A stretch of DNA of 64,000 nucleotides from Reticulitermes speratus (GCA_021186555.1 JAJKFL010000026.1:3797709-3861708); one strand, 5' to 3'; positions 1 through 10,939 are shown, counted from the first letter of the stretch. Notes: a model not told the origin generated them from the sequence alone. Numbers and translations: made by a program.

Positions 1-1743
1 TTAATGTTGTACAGTGAAATAATCGCTGTTTGTTCTGAGATCCACACAAAACACATAAATACAGTCCGTACCCGCAGTAAACACACTCCGTCTCAGTTAT
101 ACAAACACTACGTACAGTAATAATGCTTGTTATCACAGTGAAATAATCGCTGTTTGTTCTAGATCAACAAACACAAATACAGTCCGTACCGCCAGTAAAC
201 ACACTCCGTTTCAGTTATACAAACCAGTCAGTTAATGCTGTACAGTGAATAATCGCTGTTTGTTCTGAGATCCACACAAAACACATAATACAGTCCGTAC
301 ACGCAGTAAACACACTCCGTCTCAGTTATACAAACAGTCAGTTAATGTTGTACAGTGAAATAATCGCTGTTTGTTCTGAGATCCACATCAAAAACACATA
401 AATACAGTTCGTACCGCGCAGTATAACACACTCCGTCTCAGTTATACAAACCAGTCAGTTATTGCTGTATAGTGAATAATCGCTGTTTGTTCTGAGATCC
501 ACACAAAACACATAAATACAGTCCGTACGCCCAGTAAAACACTCGTTCAGTTATACAACAGTCAGTTAATGTTGTACAGTGAAATAATCGCTGTTTGTTT
601 GAGATCCACACAAAACACATAAATACAGTCCGTACCACGCAGTAAACACACTCCGTCTCAGTTATACAAACCAGTCAGTTAATGCTGTACAGTGAAATAA
701 TCGCTGTTTGTTCTGAGATCCACACAAAACACATAAATACAGTCCGTACCGCGCAGTAAACACACTCCGTCTCAGTTATACAAACCCGTCAGTTAATGCT
801 GTACAGTGAAATAATCGCTGTTTGTTCTGAGATCCACGCAAAACACATAAATACAGTCGTACCACGCAGTAAACACACTCCGTCTCAGTTATACAACCAG
901 TCAGTTAATGTTTGTACAGTGAAATTAATCGCTGTTTGTTCTGAGATCCACACATAACACATAATACAGTCCGTACACGCAGTAAACACACTCCGTCTCA
1001 GTTATACAAACCAGTCAGTTAATGCTGTCAGTGAAATAATCGCTGTTTGTTCTGAGATCCACACAAAACACATAAATACAGTCCGTACCGCGCAGTAAAC
1101 ACACTCCGTCTCAGTTATACAAACCAGTCAGTTAATGCTGTACAGTGAAATAATCGCTGTTTGTTCTGAGATCCACACAAAACACATAAATACAGTCCGT
1201 TACCACGCAGTAAACACACTCCGTCTCAGTTATACAAACCAGTCAGTTAATGTTGTACAGTGAAATAATCGCTGTTTGTTCTGAGATCCACACAAAACAC
1301 ATAAATACAGTTCGTACCGCGCAGTAAACACACTCCGTCTCAGTTATACAAACCAGTCAGTTAATGCTGTATAGTGAAATAATCGCTGTTTGTTCTGAGA
1401 TCCACACAAAACACATAAATACAGTCCGTACCGCGCAGTAAACACACTCCGTCTCAGTTATACAAACCAGTCAGTTAATGCTGTATAGTGAAATAATCGC
1501 TGTTTGTTCTGAGATCCACACAAAACACATAAATACAGTCCGTACCGCGCAGTAAACACTCCGTCTCAGTTATACAAACCAGTCAGTTAATGCTGTACAT
1601 TGAAATAATCGCTGTTTGTTCTGAGATCCACACAAAACACATAAATACAGTTCGTACCACGCAGTAAACACACTCCGTCTCAGTTATACAAACAGTCAGT
1701 TAATGTTGTACAGTGAAATAATCGCTGTTTGTTCTGAGATCCA
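1..1743 (+). repeat. Satellite array S1, 114-bp unit, about 15 copies
   Basis: Head-to-tail copies of a 114-bp unit that begins near GTTAATGCTGTACAGTGAAA and ends near TATACAAACCAGTCA. Unit starts at 1131, 1246, 1360 and 1474 give spacings of 115, 114 and 114. The array is cut by the window edge, so its full size is unknown. Copies before about 1000 carry many single-base indels while the last five are nearly uniform. That may be old divergence at an array edge or unpolished consensus. Roughly 60 bp of the unit recurs once, reversed, at 56085-56145 inside an interspersed element. No coding frame survives through the array. Confidence 0.95.
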
Positions 1744-1929
1744 CAAGAAGATTGCAAATGAATTACTCCGTGACGCAATAGCATTGTCACGGTACACACG
1801 TAAATGTAATTTTATTTACGCCCACAAGAAATGTACGGCCTTCCCTGTACCTATTTTGACAAAACTCACAAATGCTGAATAGATCTGCTGTACAAAATTG
1901 CAGACAATAAATAAATAAATATACAAATA

Positions 1930-2118
1930 CAGTTGAACCCGGTTATAACGATATCGGTTTATACGACACCTCGTCTATATCGTCGGATATTCTGCGGTAC
2001 CAATTAATTCCTCACTGTTAACCATAATATTATATACCTCGGTTATAACAACACTCGTTTATAACGACACAAAATATTCAGTCCCTTTCACGACGTTATA
2101 ACCGAGTTCGATTCTATG
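1930..2118 (+). mobile_element. Pogo/Tigger-like MITE, copy A
   Basis: About 190 bp with inverted ends: CAGTTGAACCCGGTTATAAC on the left and the complement of AATCGAACTCGGTTATAACG on the right, inside TA-rich flanks. The same element recurs at 5901-6082 and 41980-42167. It has no coding capacity. The CAGT.GAACCCGGTTATAACG terminus and TA target resemble the pogo/Tigger branch of Tc1-mariner elements; the family name is inferred from the ends only. The right terminus is decayed. Confidence 0.75.
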
Positions 2119-2403
2119 TATATGCCCTAAAGTAAAGTTCCGTTTGCATTGACTTCATTTTTGTGTGATATATGTAATTTTTAATAAACCAAACAAAGCC
2201 AGCACACAACCAACGTACCGTTCTGCTGTCTGTCTCGTGACGTATGCTCTTGTCGTACGCAAAAGTATGAATAAACAGATAAATAAATTTTATTCTGTAA
2301 TCACCGTGCATCTTTTCACAGTCACTATTTACACACACCAACTGGATGCAACTTTATTTTTAAAAAGTGTATAGTTTTTTAAAACCTATTTAAAGACTTT
2401 ATA

Positions 2404-2450
2404 AAACCCGACATATGTTTCGGCTCTTATCGAGCCATCTTCAGGGGTTT
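2404..2450 (-). ncRNA. Hammerhead-ribozyme-like motif
   Basis: Read on the minus strand: AAACCC, CTGAAGA, T, GGCTC-GATAA-GAGCC, GAAAC, ATAT, GTC, GGGTTT. The outer AAACCC/GGGTTT gives a 6-bp stem I, GGCTC/GAGCC a 5-bp stem II, and AC/GT a minimal stem III before the GTC cleavage triplet. This is the order of a type I hammerhead. The one departure is an unpaired T between CTGAAGA and stem II. Activity is untested. Confidence 0.5.
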
Positions 2451-2595
2451 ATTGTCGTTAAAACTGCATATATTAAAACGTCTTTTTTATTGGTTCACTT
2501 TTAGGCAAGGTTGAAAAGTTGAAAAGTGGAAAAAACCTTGCCTAAATGTGAACCAATAAAAAAGACGTTTTAATATATGCAGTTTTAACTACAAT

Positions 2596-2642
2596 AAACC
2601 CCTGAAAATGGCTCGATAAGAGCCGAAACATATGTCGGGTTT
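2596..2642 (+). ncRNA. Hammerhead-ribozyme-like motif, facing partner
   Basis: Same order as the minus-strand copy 150 bp upstream: AAACCC stem, CTGAAAA, GGCTC/GAGCC hairpin, GAAAC, ATAT, GTC, GGGTTT. Here the core reads CTGAAAA instead of CTGANGA, so the essential G8 is replaced by A. This copy should be inactive even if the family is catalytic. Confidence 0.45.
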
Positions 2643-2702
2643 TAAAAAGTTTGAAATAAAGTTGCATCCAGTTGGTGTATGTAAATAAACAGATAAATAA
2701 AT

Positions 2703-3126
2703 GCTTATCGTAATGTCCGTCGCCCTCAGCCGAATAACCTGACTGTAGCCAAGTCATTGTGAATGCTGTTCGTATTATTACCATTACAGCAAGCCTGCTT
2801 TGAACTGCAGTACTGCTGATTATGCTGGCATCTTTTTGTTGTGGCAGGTTGTGTCTGTCTGTCTGTCTGTTTGTTGGAGCGTGAGGACTGCATCTGCTAG
2901 GATAATCATTACGAGTATCATCCTTTTATCATCCTTTCATCGTCGCCTTACTTCCAAACGACGTAGCTGCCTCGATGTCAGTGTCGCACTGGCTATTTGA
3001 TTTCTAACGTTTTATAACAAGATATGGTTTGTAATTGAATACGTGTGTGTTGTTCATGAATATGGATGGACCAAAAGATGGCGGAATTGAGTAATAATTC
3101 GATTTTTTTTGTATTATTCATATCGT
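2703..3126. other. No gene recognised
   Basis: Unique-looking sequence with a short TGTC microsatellite near 2850-2872. I see no coding signal, RNA gene or mobile-element end here. Confidence 0.5.
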
Positions 3127-3138
3127 GGATTTTCATAT

Positions 3139-3558
3139 ATAATAATAATAATAATAACCATGGCTCAACAGCCCTATATGGGCTCGGGCCTCCTCTTGCC
3201 TCCTCTTTTCGAGGTTACTAAGTCGTGCGCATTCGTGGCAGTTGGTGACTGGTCAACTGGCCGCGCTAGTGTTCTATCGATCCTGATGTGCCCGCCAGAG
3301 CCATCTGGCATCCAGTCAGGAAACTTGAGTGAGAAATGGAGGCAATTTGGCTTACGCAACATTTTTATTCATGCCCGTAAGGTTCTTTTACATGCCGTAA
3401 ATCTACGACATGGGACCGACGGCTTTACTTCCCCTCCGAAGGAAGTTGTGCTCCGGATTTTTATCACCCTTAAAAATCCATCGACCTCGGTCGGGATCGA
3501 ACCCGCGAACCTTGGGTCCAGTGGCGAGCACGCTAACCACTAGTCCACCGAGGTCGAC
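3139..3558 (-). mobile_element. tRNA-derived SINE with 12-bp target duplication
   Basis: On the minus strand the 5' end at 3558 is tRNA-like, with an A box near TGGACTAGTGGTTAGC and a B box GGTTCGATCCC. It is followed by a body of about 320 bp and an (ATT)n tail at 3139-3157. A 12-bp direct repeat GGATTTTCATAT flanks it exactly (3127-3138 and 3559-3570), so this is a clean retroposition event into a hairpin repeat. The 3' segment before the tail (GCCCATATAGGGCTGTTGAG) is shared with a different SINE family at 15937 and 55160. Confidence 0.85.
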
Positions 3559-3560
3559 GG

Positions 3561-3650
3561 ATTTTCATATGATCACAAATTTTTTTAAACAACAAAATGC
3601 AAACGTGTGCATTTTGTTGTTTAAAAAAAATTGTGTGATCAGATGAAAAT
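3561..3650. repeat. Short hairpin, about 40-bp arms
   Basis: Inverted arms (3561-3600 and 3608-3650) run from ATTTTCATATGATCAC to the matching GTGATCAGATGAAAAT with a loop of a few bases. The SINE at 3139-3558 inserted at its left edge. A partial echo of one arm follows near 3774. It is probably the stem of a small foldback element. Confidence 0.75.
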
Positions 3651-4312
3651 GCACGGTGTGAACAATATAAAGTTTATCAATGCCAAACAGGCAGAAGACA
3701 TCCACCAATATAAAAACCTCAAGCTTAAATTACACAAGGCAAACGCAGCAGTTTTGGTACAATAAAATGTGAAAGTGTGCATTTTTGTTGGTTATAAAAT
3801 GCGTGATAAGAATAATATGTATATGTACTTTCATCCGTATTGCAGCCCTGAACTTTGCCGAAAGTCACACAGCGCGTATAATCATAGAATTAGTAATGTC
3901 AGTGTGCACCCTTCAGGGGCTGTAATGTGTAATGTTGGATCATTGGTAGGGGATTATCTGTGGAAATGGCAGCCATATTTGGGACTTTCAACCGTACTTT
4001 GTCAGTTTCAACAGAATTTCATTAGTTTTGGTTGATTATTACAATATATAATGAGGCTACGTCAGTTACAGAGGTCATATAACGTCGAGCAGAGGTGACC
4101 TTAGACAGCGAGGAGGGCAGGAATTAGGAGCAACGCGGTGACAGTCCGGTTCATATGAAAGTAGCACCATGGCGCTCTTCTTGAATGGCTGGTGAAATCC
4201 AGGAAAACACAATTCCACGTGGTAATCGAGTCGAGATTCGAACTAGACACGTCCTAAACACAAGTCTGGAGTTACTAATGGCCTCAGTAGTGACCTCTTT
4301 TTACCAATACGC
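3651..4312. other. No gene recognised
   Basis: Contains an echo of the 3561 hairpin arm around 3770-3800 and a possible decayed tRNA-like B box on the minus strand near 4210-4250. Nothing else can be supported. Confidence 0.4.
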
Positions 4313-4612
4313 CACGCCAGTCGCGATAGCTCAGTCGGTATGGTGACCAGGCTGCGGGTTGAACTAGCGAGGAATCGTGGTTCGATTCCCGACGGATGCA
4401 AGAGATTATCTTCTCTCCAAAACGTCCATACCGGCGCTGGGGTTCACCGAGCCTCCAGTGGGTACAATGGCTTTTCCCCGGAGGCAATACGGCCGGGGCG
4501 TGAAGCTGACCGTTGACCTCCATCTACTGCCGAGGTTAAGAATGAGTGGAGCTATACGTCTGCTGCCGCATATGCCTTCATAGCGTGAAGAGATACTGCT
4601 TTACCTATTTTA
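4313..4612 (+). mobile_element. SINE family A (tRNA-derived), near full length
   Basis: A tRNA-like head has an A box TAGCTCAGTCGG at 4327-4338 and a B box GGTTCGATTCC at 4379-4389. The body has family landmarks GGCCGGGGCGTGAAG and GTTAAGAATGAGTGGAGC and ends in TTTACCTATTTTACG. The same family occurs at 18609, 38441, 42743, 46211, 48143, 49828, 60597 and 61804. It has no coding capacity and would depend on a partner LINE. Confidence 0.85.
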
Positions 4613-5316
4613 CGGGTTAGTTGTGGAATGCAAATCTTTTTTTGCGGAATCCGTGGTCGTTATCGCCACTGACGCGGCAAGATCTGTCGGTCGAGACAGT
4701 CTGTTGCTAGTCGCGCACTGCAAAACCTTGAGTGTATTGACCTAGGGCAAGCTGTTTTGTGTTAATGAAATGTGCAGCAGTCGGTGCTGCACTCTGGTGA
4801 CCTTGGCCAGAGGGCACATGTGTGTGTGTGTTTGTTCTCGGTGACGTCACGTTGCATATGTGTCTCGTTGCACACATAACAAAAAATTTTATTTCCCATT
4901 CGAAACATGATAGTTGTGTTGCATCTGCATTATTTTTCCTTCTGGCCCAGAATTTTCATCGGGAAAAACTTCACACGAAAATCTGTTATGAAATCCAAAC
5001 ATGCATAGGACGATAATACTAAAATTTATCTTATATAATATGTGAGAGTGTGGACTGTTCAGCTGGCTTGTCATATGGCCCAGTGGCTGGCTTTTGTGAA
5101 CCTGATGGCGGTCGCGTTTTGGGTTTCTAGCTCCTGTTGTGATTAATGCTTCTCCGAAACGTCGGGATATCTAATCATTAGACCGTTTAATAAACCCAAA
5201 CAGCAACTGCAATGATAACGCGAAAACTTCTATTCATAAAAGTTGAGTAATTTTTTGACGAGCTGAGTGACTGTCAGATTATGAAGAATATCTTCGTCCA
5301 TGGTGTTAATTACGTA
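4613..5316. other. No gene; fragment of a dispersed repeat
   Basis: The segment at about 5046-5215 (GGCTGGCTTTTGTGAACCTG through CTCCGAAACGTCGGG) has diverged relatives near 49050-49110 and 50110-50180. A GT run lies at 4818-4830. No exon or RNA gene is visible. Confidence 0.4.
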
Positions 5317-5469
5317 CAGGGGTGCACAAATCCCGGACGAATACATTTTTTTTACCGTGGCCCCTAATGTTTTGGGTTCCTCGGTTATGTAACTTGCTTC
5401 ATGTCACCCTTCTGCCGCCTAGAATTTTGATGCGGCTTCTAGATTTTTTTAAAAATTTGTGGACCCCTG
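5317..5469. mobile_element. hAT-like MITE with 7-bp target duplication
   Basis: Inverted ends CAGGGGTGCACAAATCCC and AAATTTGTGGACCCCTG bound 153 bp with no coding potential. TTACGTA flanks it on both sides (5310-5316 and 5470-5476). A second member with the same ends lies at 56710-56859. The end sequence and target length point to hAT, but the superfamily is inferred. Confidence 0.7.
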
Positions 5470-5900
5470 TTACGTAGATTGTTGGTTAGAGAGTTATCCG
5501 TTTAAATAACGGTGCTTATTATGTTTACCACCTTCCGTGATAGCTGAGTGTGTCTTAAATACGAGACTACCGTATCTTTATTATGAGCCATCTTGATAAC
5601 TTTTCATTAAATTCGATTTCAGTTTCTCGTAACGTAGAATTTAACACTTCCACGCGCGGAGATTGCTGTAAGTATAGACTTGTGCAGCCTAGGCTGACAT
5701 TCGTGACAGTGTGTTTGTTTCATATAATTGTCACGCCGAACAGCAGTTATTTCTGTAAACAGGACTAACGTTTCTCCTATTCGTGTTCCATACTACTCTA
5801 AACGTGCTTAACCAGTTATCCTTTCAACTGCGTTGTTCTCTGTGAGGTACGAGCTGAATTTTATATATTATTTAGATTAAGGTCAGGCTTGAAGAAGATA
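5470..5900. other. Dispersed repeat fragment R1, otherwise nothing
   Basis: Around 5825-5880 the phrase GTGAGGTACGAGCTGAATTT marks a short dispersed repeat. It is also seen near 34770-34800, 45190-45220 and 50240-50270. No gene is visible. Confidence 0.45.
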
Positions 5901-6082
5901 CAGTCGAACTCGGTTATAACGTCATGAAAGGGACTGAATATTTTGTGTTGTTATAAACGAGTGTCGTTATAACCGAGGAGTATAATGTGGTTAGCAGTGA
6001 GAAATTAATTGGTACCACAGAATGTATGACACTATAGGCGAGATGTCGTATAAACCGATGTCGTTATAAACGGGTTCTACTG
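5901..6082 (-). mobile_element. Pogo/Tigger-like MITE, copy B
   Basis: This is the best-preserved copy: CAGTCGAACTCGGTTATAAC at the left, and a right end whose complement reads CAGTAGAACCCGTTTATAAC, flanked by TA on both sides (5899-5900, 6083-6084). It is 182 bp long and reversed relative to copies A and C. Confidence 0.8.
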
Positions 6083-6089
6083 TATTTTA

Positions 6090-6505
6090 GGCTAGAAGAT
6101 GGAGAAAGTAACAGGAGACTGGAGAAGACTACGTAACGAGGGGCTTCATGATTTTTACTCCTCACCAAATAATATATGGGTGATAAAATCAAGGAGGATC
6201 AGATGGGCGCGACATGTGGCACGTATGGGGGAGAGGAGAGGTACATACAGGGTTTTGGTGGGGAGATCTGAGAGAAAGGGACCACTTGGAAGACCTAGGC
6301 GTAGATGGGAGGATAATATTAAAATGAATCTTAAAGTAAATAGGGTTGGAGGATGTGGACTGGATTGATCTGGCTCAGGACAGGGATAGGTGGCGGGCTG
6401 TTGTGAAGACGGTATTGAACCTTCTGGATCCATAAAATGGGGTGAATTTCTTGGGTAGCTGAGGAACTATCAGCTTCTCCAAAAGGGTTAGTTAGTATGT
6501 TAGCT
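6090..6505 (+). pseudogene. 5'-truncated LINE fragment (LINE B), C-terminal end of RT ORF
   Basis: The frame from 6099 encodes residues such as [17 protein letters not shown] and [15 protein letters not shown]. This C-terminal tail is familiar from insect non-LTR retrotransposon polyproteins, where it follows the reverse transcriptase. The frame breaks at 6368, after VGGCGLD. The remaining tail and 3' UTR (GGTGAATTTCTTGGGTAGCT, then TTAGTTAG) can be followed in other frames to about 6505. The catalytic domain is absent. Relatives sit at 11790, 39195, 40745, 46628, 52452 and 58964. The clade assignment is uncertain. Confidence 0.75.
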
Positions 6506-8163
6506 GGCCTGTCAGCAAGTTACTTAACGTCAGGCTTCCAGGGGCTAAAGAGACGACCAACCGTTTGTGCAGTTGTGTCGTTTGCGTGCGCCTGTCCGCT
6601 GCAGTCGGAGCGTGCGACTCTCTGGCGTGCTCAGAAAAGATAAGCGTTTCTTATGCTAAAGAATTCGCTGTTTTAATGAGTAATCTGAATGCTGATAGTT
6701 CAGTATCCGTTGAACAAAAGAGTTCAACGCTTGTAATACCGTAAATATAACAAAGAGCAACTCAAACTGCGTAGGTTGAGTTGAAGTGTTTCGTTACGAG
6801 TCAAGTAATTGGTTCATTACTGATGAAAAAAGGTCTTGAGGGTGGGAAGAGGGTTGGGGAAGACTTCATTGTTGATTTTTATTGTCTTCCTTTTCTTTTC
6901 TAAGCAGAATTTTAGTAGATCACGTGACTTCGTTGTTTGTTTATGCAGAGGCAGTACAAGTGGGAGTGTGTTAATTAAGGTAGGGAGAGTGGCTGGGGCC
7001 GTGTTCAAGTGCGGAACTGAGTACAGGTTAGGGAGTCATTTTGTGTCTAAGGAACGAACGGAACAGCAATGCGTCTGACCGAGCAGGGTTCGTGTGGACT
7101 TGTATGCGGGAGGTACCGAGTTTGAATCTCACCCAAAGCTCAGAATGTTCCCGGTTGATTTTGTGTGATTTTCCTCAGTCCCACCAGCTCTTTACCGTTT
7201 CCAGTGCAGCACGAATAACCGCTTTATAACTATTCCGACCAAATAACTTCCTAATTGACTGTGACTGACTCCGTTGTCAGACGCGACGTATCTGCGAGCC
7301 TACAGTGCATTAGTAAACACAGCTTGCGTATCAGAATGTTACGTCCATTTTAATATTATCATATTAACGTCTATCTCCCGACTTTTTTTGCGGTTTATAA
7401 ACAACATTTGTTTGTATTTTTTACCGCACACGTGCTGTACACGTGTTGCCAACCTGCTTTATCAAACCGACCCCAGGGAGCAGAGACTTGAAGATTCTAA
7501 TTAATTATGTTAGTAAAGAGATTAACCTGCCTTACCCGTGTTTTATGGAACCAGAAGTTTTATTACCGTATTCATAACAGCCCCACAGCCAAGAAGAAAG
7601 GCTTTCTTCTGAGACTTCTTGACCTTTGGGACCGATGGGTTGTCCCGAAACGTCGGTACGTGACTACCACTCAACGCTGCGTAATATCCCAGAAGAGCGC
7701 GGGTCTCATCTACGTCGAGTCGGTCAGTTATCGTCTTAATGTAAGCCTCCACAGTCTGACTTGTGTCTTGCATTCTCTTAAATTCCGTTTCAGATGTTGC
7801 GTCCGTACAGCATTTACGTTTTTTGGAAGCCGCGTTTTTCCTCTTGTAAGATACGTTCTGCACAGAGCAGTGATTCTGCGTTTATTGTGACAGTCTAGAT
7901 TTGTATATGCCGAGGTTGGTTGGTGACTTCCTCTGTAATTTGTACATTTTACATTGCATCCTTTTTTTATCTTTGTTAGTTATCACTGCCTTTCTCCAGT
8001 ATTAGGATATCCTCTACGCATTACATAATTATTTAATTAGCTGTTTAAGCAATTTTTCTTTAAATTTACGATTCCCCTATTTTCATAGCTCCATATCAAC
8101 TTCATATTTTCCAGACGCTTTCCTGTTCTTTAGTGTTTTTTTCAGCTTTGTCTAAATCATCCT
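6506..8163. other. No host gene recognised; decayed repeats
   Basis: About 7070-7200 has a tRNA-like B box (GAGTTTGAATCTC) and looks like an old SINE head. A half-copy of the P2 palindrome lies at 7600-7735. Open frames at 7507-7890 and 7543-7863 overlap that repeat on opposite strands and are not treated as genes. Confidence 0.45.
7600..7735. repeat. P2 palindromic element, one arm
   Basis: Shares TTGTCCCGAAACGTCGGTA, then GCGTAATATCCCAGAAGA, with complete palindromic copies at 9392, 45494 and 57803. Only one side is clear here. The CCGAAACGTC core resembles the GAAAC side of the hammerhead-like motifs elsewhere. Confidence 0.55.
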
Positions 8164-8175
8164 TATTGATTGTGT

Positions 8176-8478
8176 CAAAAGCAATCCCATTACAGGCCTG
8201 GACAGGCCTTTAGGGTTCCAGGAGGTTGAGGCTCCCAAATTTCTAGACAATCGGCACTTGAAGGTGGTAAGGTTGTCAGCCCTACGCACCGGCCGCCTTT
8301 ACCCCCCAGGAAATATACCTGGTACTCATTTCTGTTAGAGGCTGAGTCGACCCCAGGGCCATAGTGCGGCAGGAAGGATTATGTCAATGAAAAATTTCAG
8401 TGACACCATCGGGAATCGAACCCGCGACCTTCCGGCTTGTAGTGCAGTGCCTCAACCAACTGCACAACCGCGTGCCCC
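8176..8478 (-). mobile_element. SINE family C with 12-bp target duplication
   Basis: On the minus strand there is a tRNA-like head (GGTTCGATTCCCGATGG B box; A box near CAGTTGGTTGAGG), then a 230-bp body ending in GGGATTGC. TATTGATTGTGT at 8164-8175 and TATTCATTGTGT at 8479-8490 flank it with one mismatch. Other members are at 42414-42712 and 47231-47453, with a fragment at 56531-56592. Confidence 0.85.
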
Positions 8479-8563
8479 TATTCATTGTGTTACGTGCAGT
8501 AAGATGCTGTACCTGATTGACTCAGTTTTCAGTGCATATTTCAGTCACTTCATGACACTCTGA

Positions 8564-8602
8564 TGCTACGTGTTTCGGCACGGCCGTACCAGAATCAGGC
8601 GT
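8564..8602 (-). ncRNA. Degenerate hammerhead-like motif
   Basis: The minus strand reads CTGATTC, an imperfect hairpin, CCGAAAC, ACGTAGC. It belongs with the motif at 59438-59480 (both end CCGAAACACGTAGC). The core is damaged, so no activity is expected. Confidence 0.3.
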
Positions 8603-8747
8603 GCGAGCGGAGTGACTGCCTTGTCACTGTGGATTTGGATTGTATTCATTTTAAAATTATACCTTTGTTTGAAGGGAAACACTATTAGACTTAAGAAGAC
8701 TGAAAAGTTAATTAAAAATTAAAGATAGGATATGTAACATTTTTTTT

Positions 8748-9290
8748 GCAAAAGCAGCATTCAACAAGAAGAAAAATCTTTTCACCAGCAAACTGGACTT
8801 AAATTTAAGTAAGAAACTAGTAAAGTGCTACATTTGGAGCGTAGCTTTGTGTGGTGCTGAAACGTGGACACTTGGGAAAGTGGATCGGAAGTATCTGGAA
8901 AGTTTTGATATGTGGTGTTGGAGAAGAATGGAGAAGATCAGTTGGACCGATCGTGTGAGAAATGAAGAAGTATTACATAGAGTGAAGGAGGAGAGGAATA
9001 TCGTACATACAATAAAAAGAAGAAAGGCTAACTGGATTGGTCACATCTTGCGTAGAAACTGCCTTCTGAAACACGTGATTGAAGGAAAGTTAGAGGGAAG
9101 GATAGAAATGACGGGACGACGAGGGAGAAGACGTAAGCAGCTAGTGGATGACCTTAAGGAAAAGAAAAGATACTGTAAATTGAAAGAGGAAGCACTAGAT
9201 CGCACCCTGTGGAGAACTCGCTTTGGAAGAGGCTACGGACCTGTCGTAAGACAGACTGCAGGATGAATGAATGAATGAATGAATGTAACA
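8748..9290 (+). pseudogene. 5'-truncated LINE (RTE-like) C-terminal fragment
   Basis: One frame stays open from about 8748 to 9266. It shows AETWTLGKVDRKYLESF, MWCWRRMEKISWTDRVRNEE, then HILRRNCLLKH and GRRGRRRKQL. This is the conserved region just after the reverse-transcriptase domain of many insect endonuclease-reverse transcriptase polyproteins. The endonuclease and catalytic RT motifs are missing because the copy is 5'-truncated. It ends in an (AATG)n tail at about 9264-9288, as RTE-type elements often do. Closely related fragments lie on the minus strand at 54276-54648 and 37195-37535. Confidence 0.85.
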
Positions 9291-9391
9291 TTTAAGCAGC
9301 GCTGTGTTACGATTGTGATTCCATTAAAATGTGCTGGAAATCGAATTATATGAGCTAGAGCATGACGCACGAATTTTTGTTCCCGGTTGAG

Positions 9392-9482
9392 AGATATTTA
9401 CGCGGCGTCGTGTGGTAACTATGTCCCGACGTTTCGAGACAACGTATCGGTAAACAATTACCACACGACACCGCCTAATATC
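9392..9482. repeat. P2 palindromic element, short copy
   Basis: Left arm GATATTTACGCGGCGTCGTG pairs with the right arm around CACGACACCGCCTAATATC. CCCGACGTTTCG lies between them. It is related to the longer palindrome at 57803-58012. Confidence 0.65.
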
Positions 9483-9568
9483 CCAGAAGACCGCAGATCT
9501 CATCAACATCGCGGCGGAAACCTGAAATCAAGGATATATTTTTTTGTTTATGAGTCTGAATGGATGTA

Positions 9569-9755
9569 CAGGGTGATGCAAAAGTCACTTTACCCTGCAA
9601 GCAACGTGTTAATTAAACTTTCCTGATACAATACTTACATTTATTGACTATCTGAAATGTTTTCCGCGTACATCAGCCATTACTATGTGGATTTCTTTTC
9701 AGATAGTAAATGTTCGTATTTTAAAGTAGTATCATGTAACTTTTGCACCATCTTG
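9569..9755. mobile_element. Mariner-like MITE, decayed
   Basis: Ends CAGGGTGATGCAAAAGTCAC and GTAACTTTTGCACCATCTTG are inverted with a few mismatches. A second inner inverted pair, ACTATCTGAAA/TTTCAGATAGT, strengthens the foldback. The termini resemble the 78-bp MITE at 47879-47956. It is non-coding. Confidence 0.65.
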
Positions 9756-10504
9756 CGTTAAGTCCTTAAGAAAGTCTGCAGTGACCTCCAAATGGAAATG
9801 TATGTTGGAATTCTCCCAGATCAAATGGAGTAGAAATAGCCCCAACGTTGATGGTGCTTTCAACACAAAAGAATTTTTGTTTGTTTGTAGAAGTAATTAT
9901 ACTACAAAAGCCTTGTTATTTCAGTATCTTGTGCCTCGTGACTCTTCATTGTGTCTGCCATTTTGTCTAAATTATACAGAAGGAGTATTCCTTTGTTTCT
10001 TTACATCTCCTTGGAGTCTTTTGTTTAAATAAACGAGAAATTGGTGCAGACATTTACGGTACACAAAGGTGTTGTGTAACTTGCGCCAAAGATTTGCTTG
10101 TGTGTTGTGTGTTGGCTCCTCTGTGGGGTGTAACGTGTAATTTAGGGCTGTGGTTGTGCGTCTGAGGAAGTGAATATGCTATAACACGACGAGGCGTGGG
10201 TCGCCTTTGTGTGGGGAAGATGGCCGGCCCTTGCTGCGAGCTGTGACGTTGCTCTGATGCTGACTAGAGGGAATTAAGTCGAGCTGAACATGTCTAGGAG
10301 GGGGGTGTAACATGGTGTTGGTGACAGAGGAGAGAAAGTAATAAGGAAGTGTAGAGAGGAGACAAGGAACGAATAAAGAAGAAGAAAAAGACAAAAAATA
10401 TGAAGTAAAGAAGCATATGTTGCCGGGCTTGTTTGTTCGACGTTAAAAGTTGCACTTTTTGGTGTGTCTATTGTCGTATTTGTTTTATTGTCAGTTCGTG
10501 AGGT
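9756..10504. other. No gene recognised
   Basis: An 83-codon open frame at 9781-10032 has no recognisable domain. A purine-rich stretch lies at 10320-10400. I see nothing else. Confidence 0.4.
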
Positions 10505-10781
10505 TATACAGCGTCGGTGGTAGATGACTGAATTAGTGTGGGGTATTGGTAGAAAGACACTGACAGGGGAAACCGATGTACTCGGAGAAAACCCTGTCCC
10601 AGTGCCACTTTGTCCACCTCAAATCCCACACAGACTGGCTTGGGATCGAACCCGGGCTTCCGCGGTGAGATGCAGGCGACTAACCGCCTGAGCCATGGCA
10701 CGATAGCACCTGCAGCCGCTGCCTTCCACAGCCCGTCCCATTCATTCTTCACTGTCATCCAGTCATTCGACGCTGTATAGT
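10505..10781 (-). mobile_element. tRNA-like SINE (family D) between short inverted ends
   Basis: The minus strand has a tRNA-like segment at about 10630-10710, with a B box near GGTTCGATCCCAAGCC and an A box near TGGCTCAGGCGGTTAG. The whole unit lies between inverted copies of TATACAGCGTCG followed by ATGACTG (10505-10534 and 10757-10781). Whether the SINE landed inside a small DNA element, or the ends belong to it, cannot be told from one copy. Confidence 0.55.
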
Positions 10782-10939
10782 TTCAGGTACTGACAGCGTC
10801 GTTCAGTAGACTGCAGAAGTAAGATAAAGTTGTCGCTGTTTGCAGCAGCACCACGCCGTGAAGGTGTAGGGGAGAGTGGGGATATGTGTCCACCTAGCCG
10901 GCAGTCTCTACACAGCTATGCTGCCCTCTAAAGAATCGT

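Larger units (their letters stand above)
2270..2702. repeat. Long hairpin element with facing hammerhead-like motifs, flanked by direct repeats
   Basis: Arms at about 2326-2510 and 2536-2687 are inverted copies of each other, separated by a 25-base loop; the left arm has a roughly 20-base insertion. A 19-bp direct repeat, AATAAACAGATAAATAAAT, lies at 2270-2288 and 2684-2702 and may be a target duplication. Each arm carries one hammerhead-like core. No protein is encoded. The architecture matches other inverted pairs in this window at 17560, 23483 and 48314. It fits a non-autonomous Penelope-like end pair, though that is an inference. Confidence 0.7.

Noticed and set aside
7543-7890. Overlapping 106- and 127-codon frames on opposite strands
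   Set aside because: Both cross a P2 repeat arm; recurring translations of it elsewhere show that it is repeat-derived.
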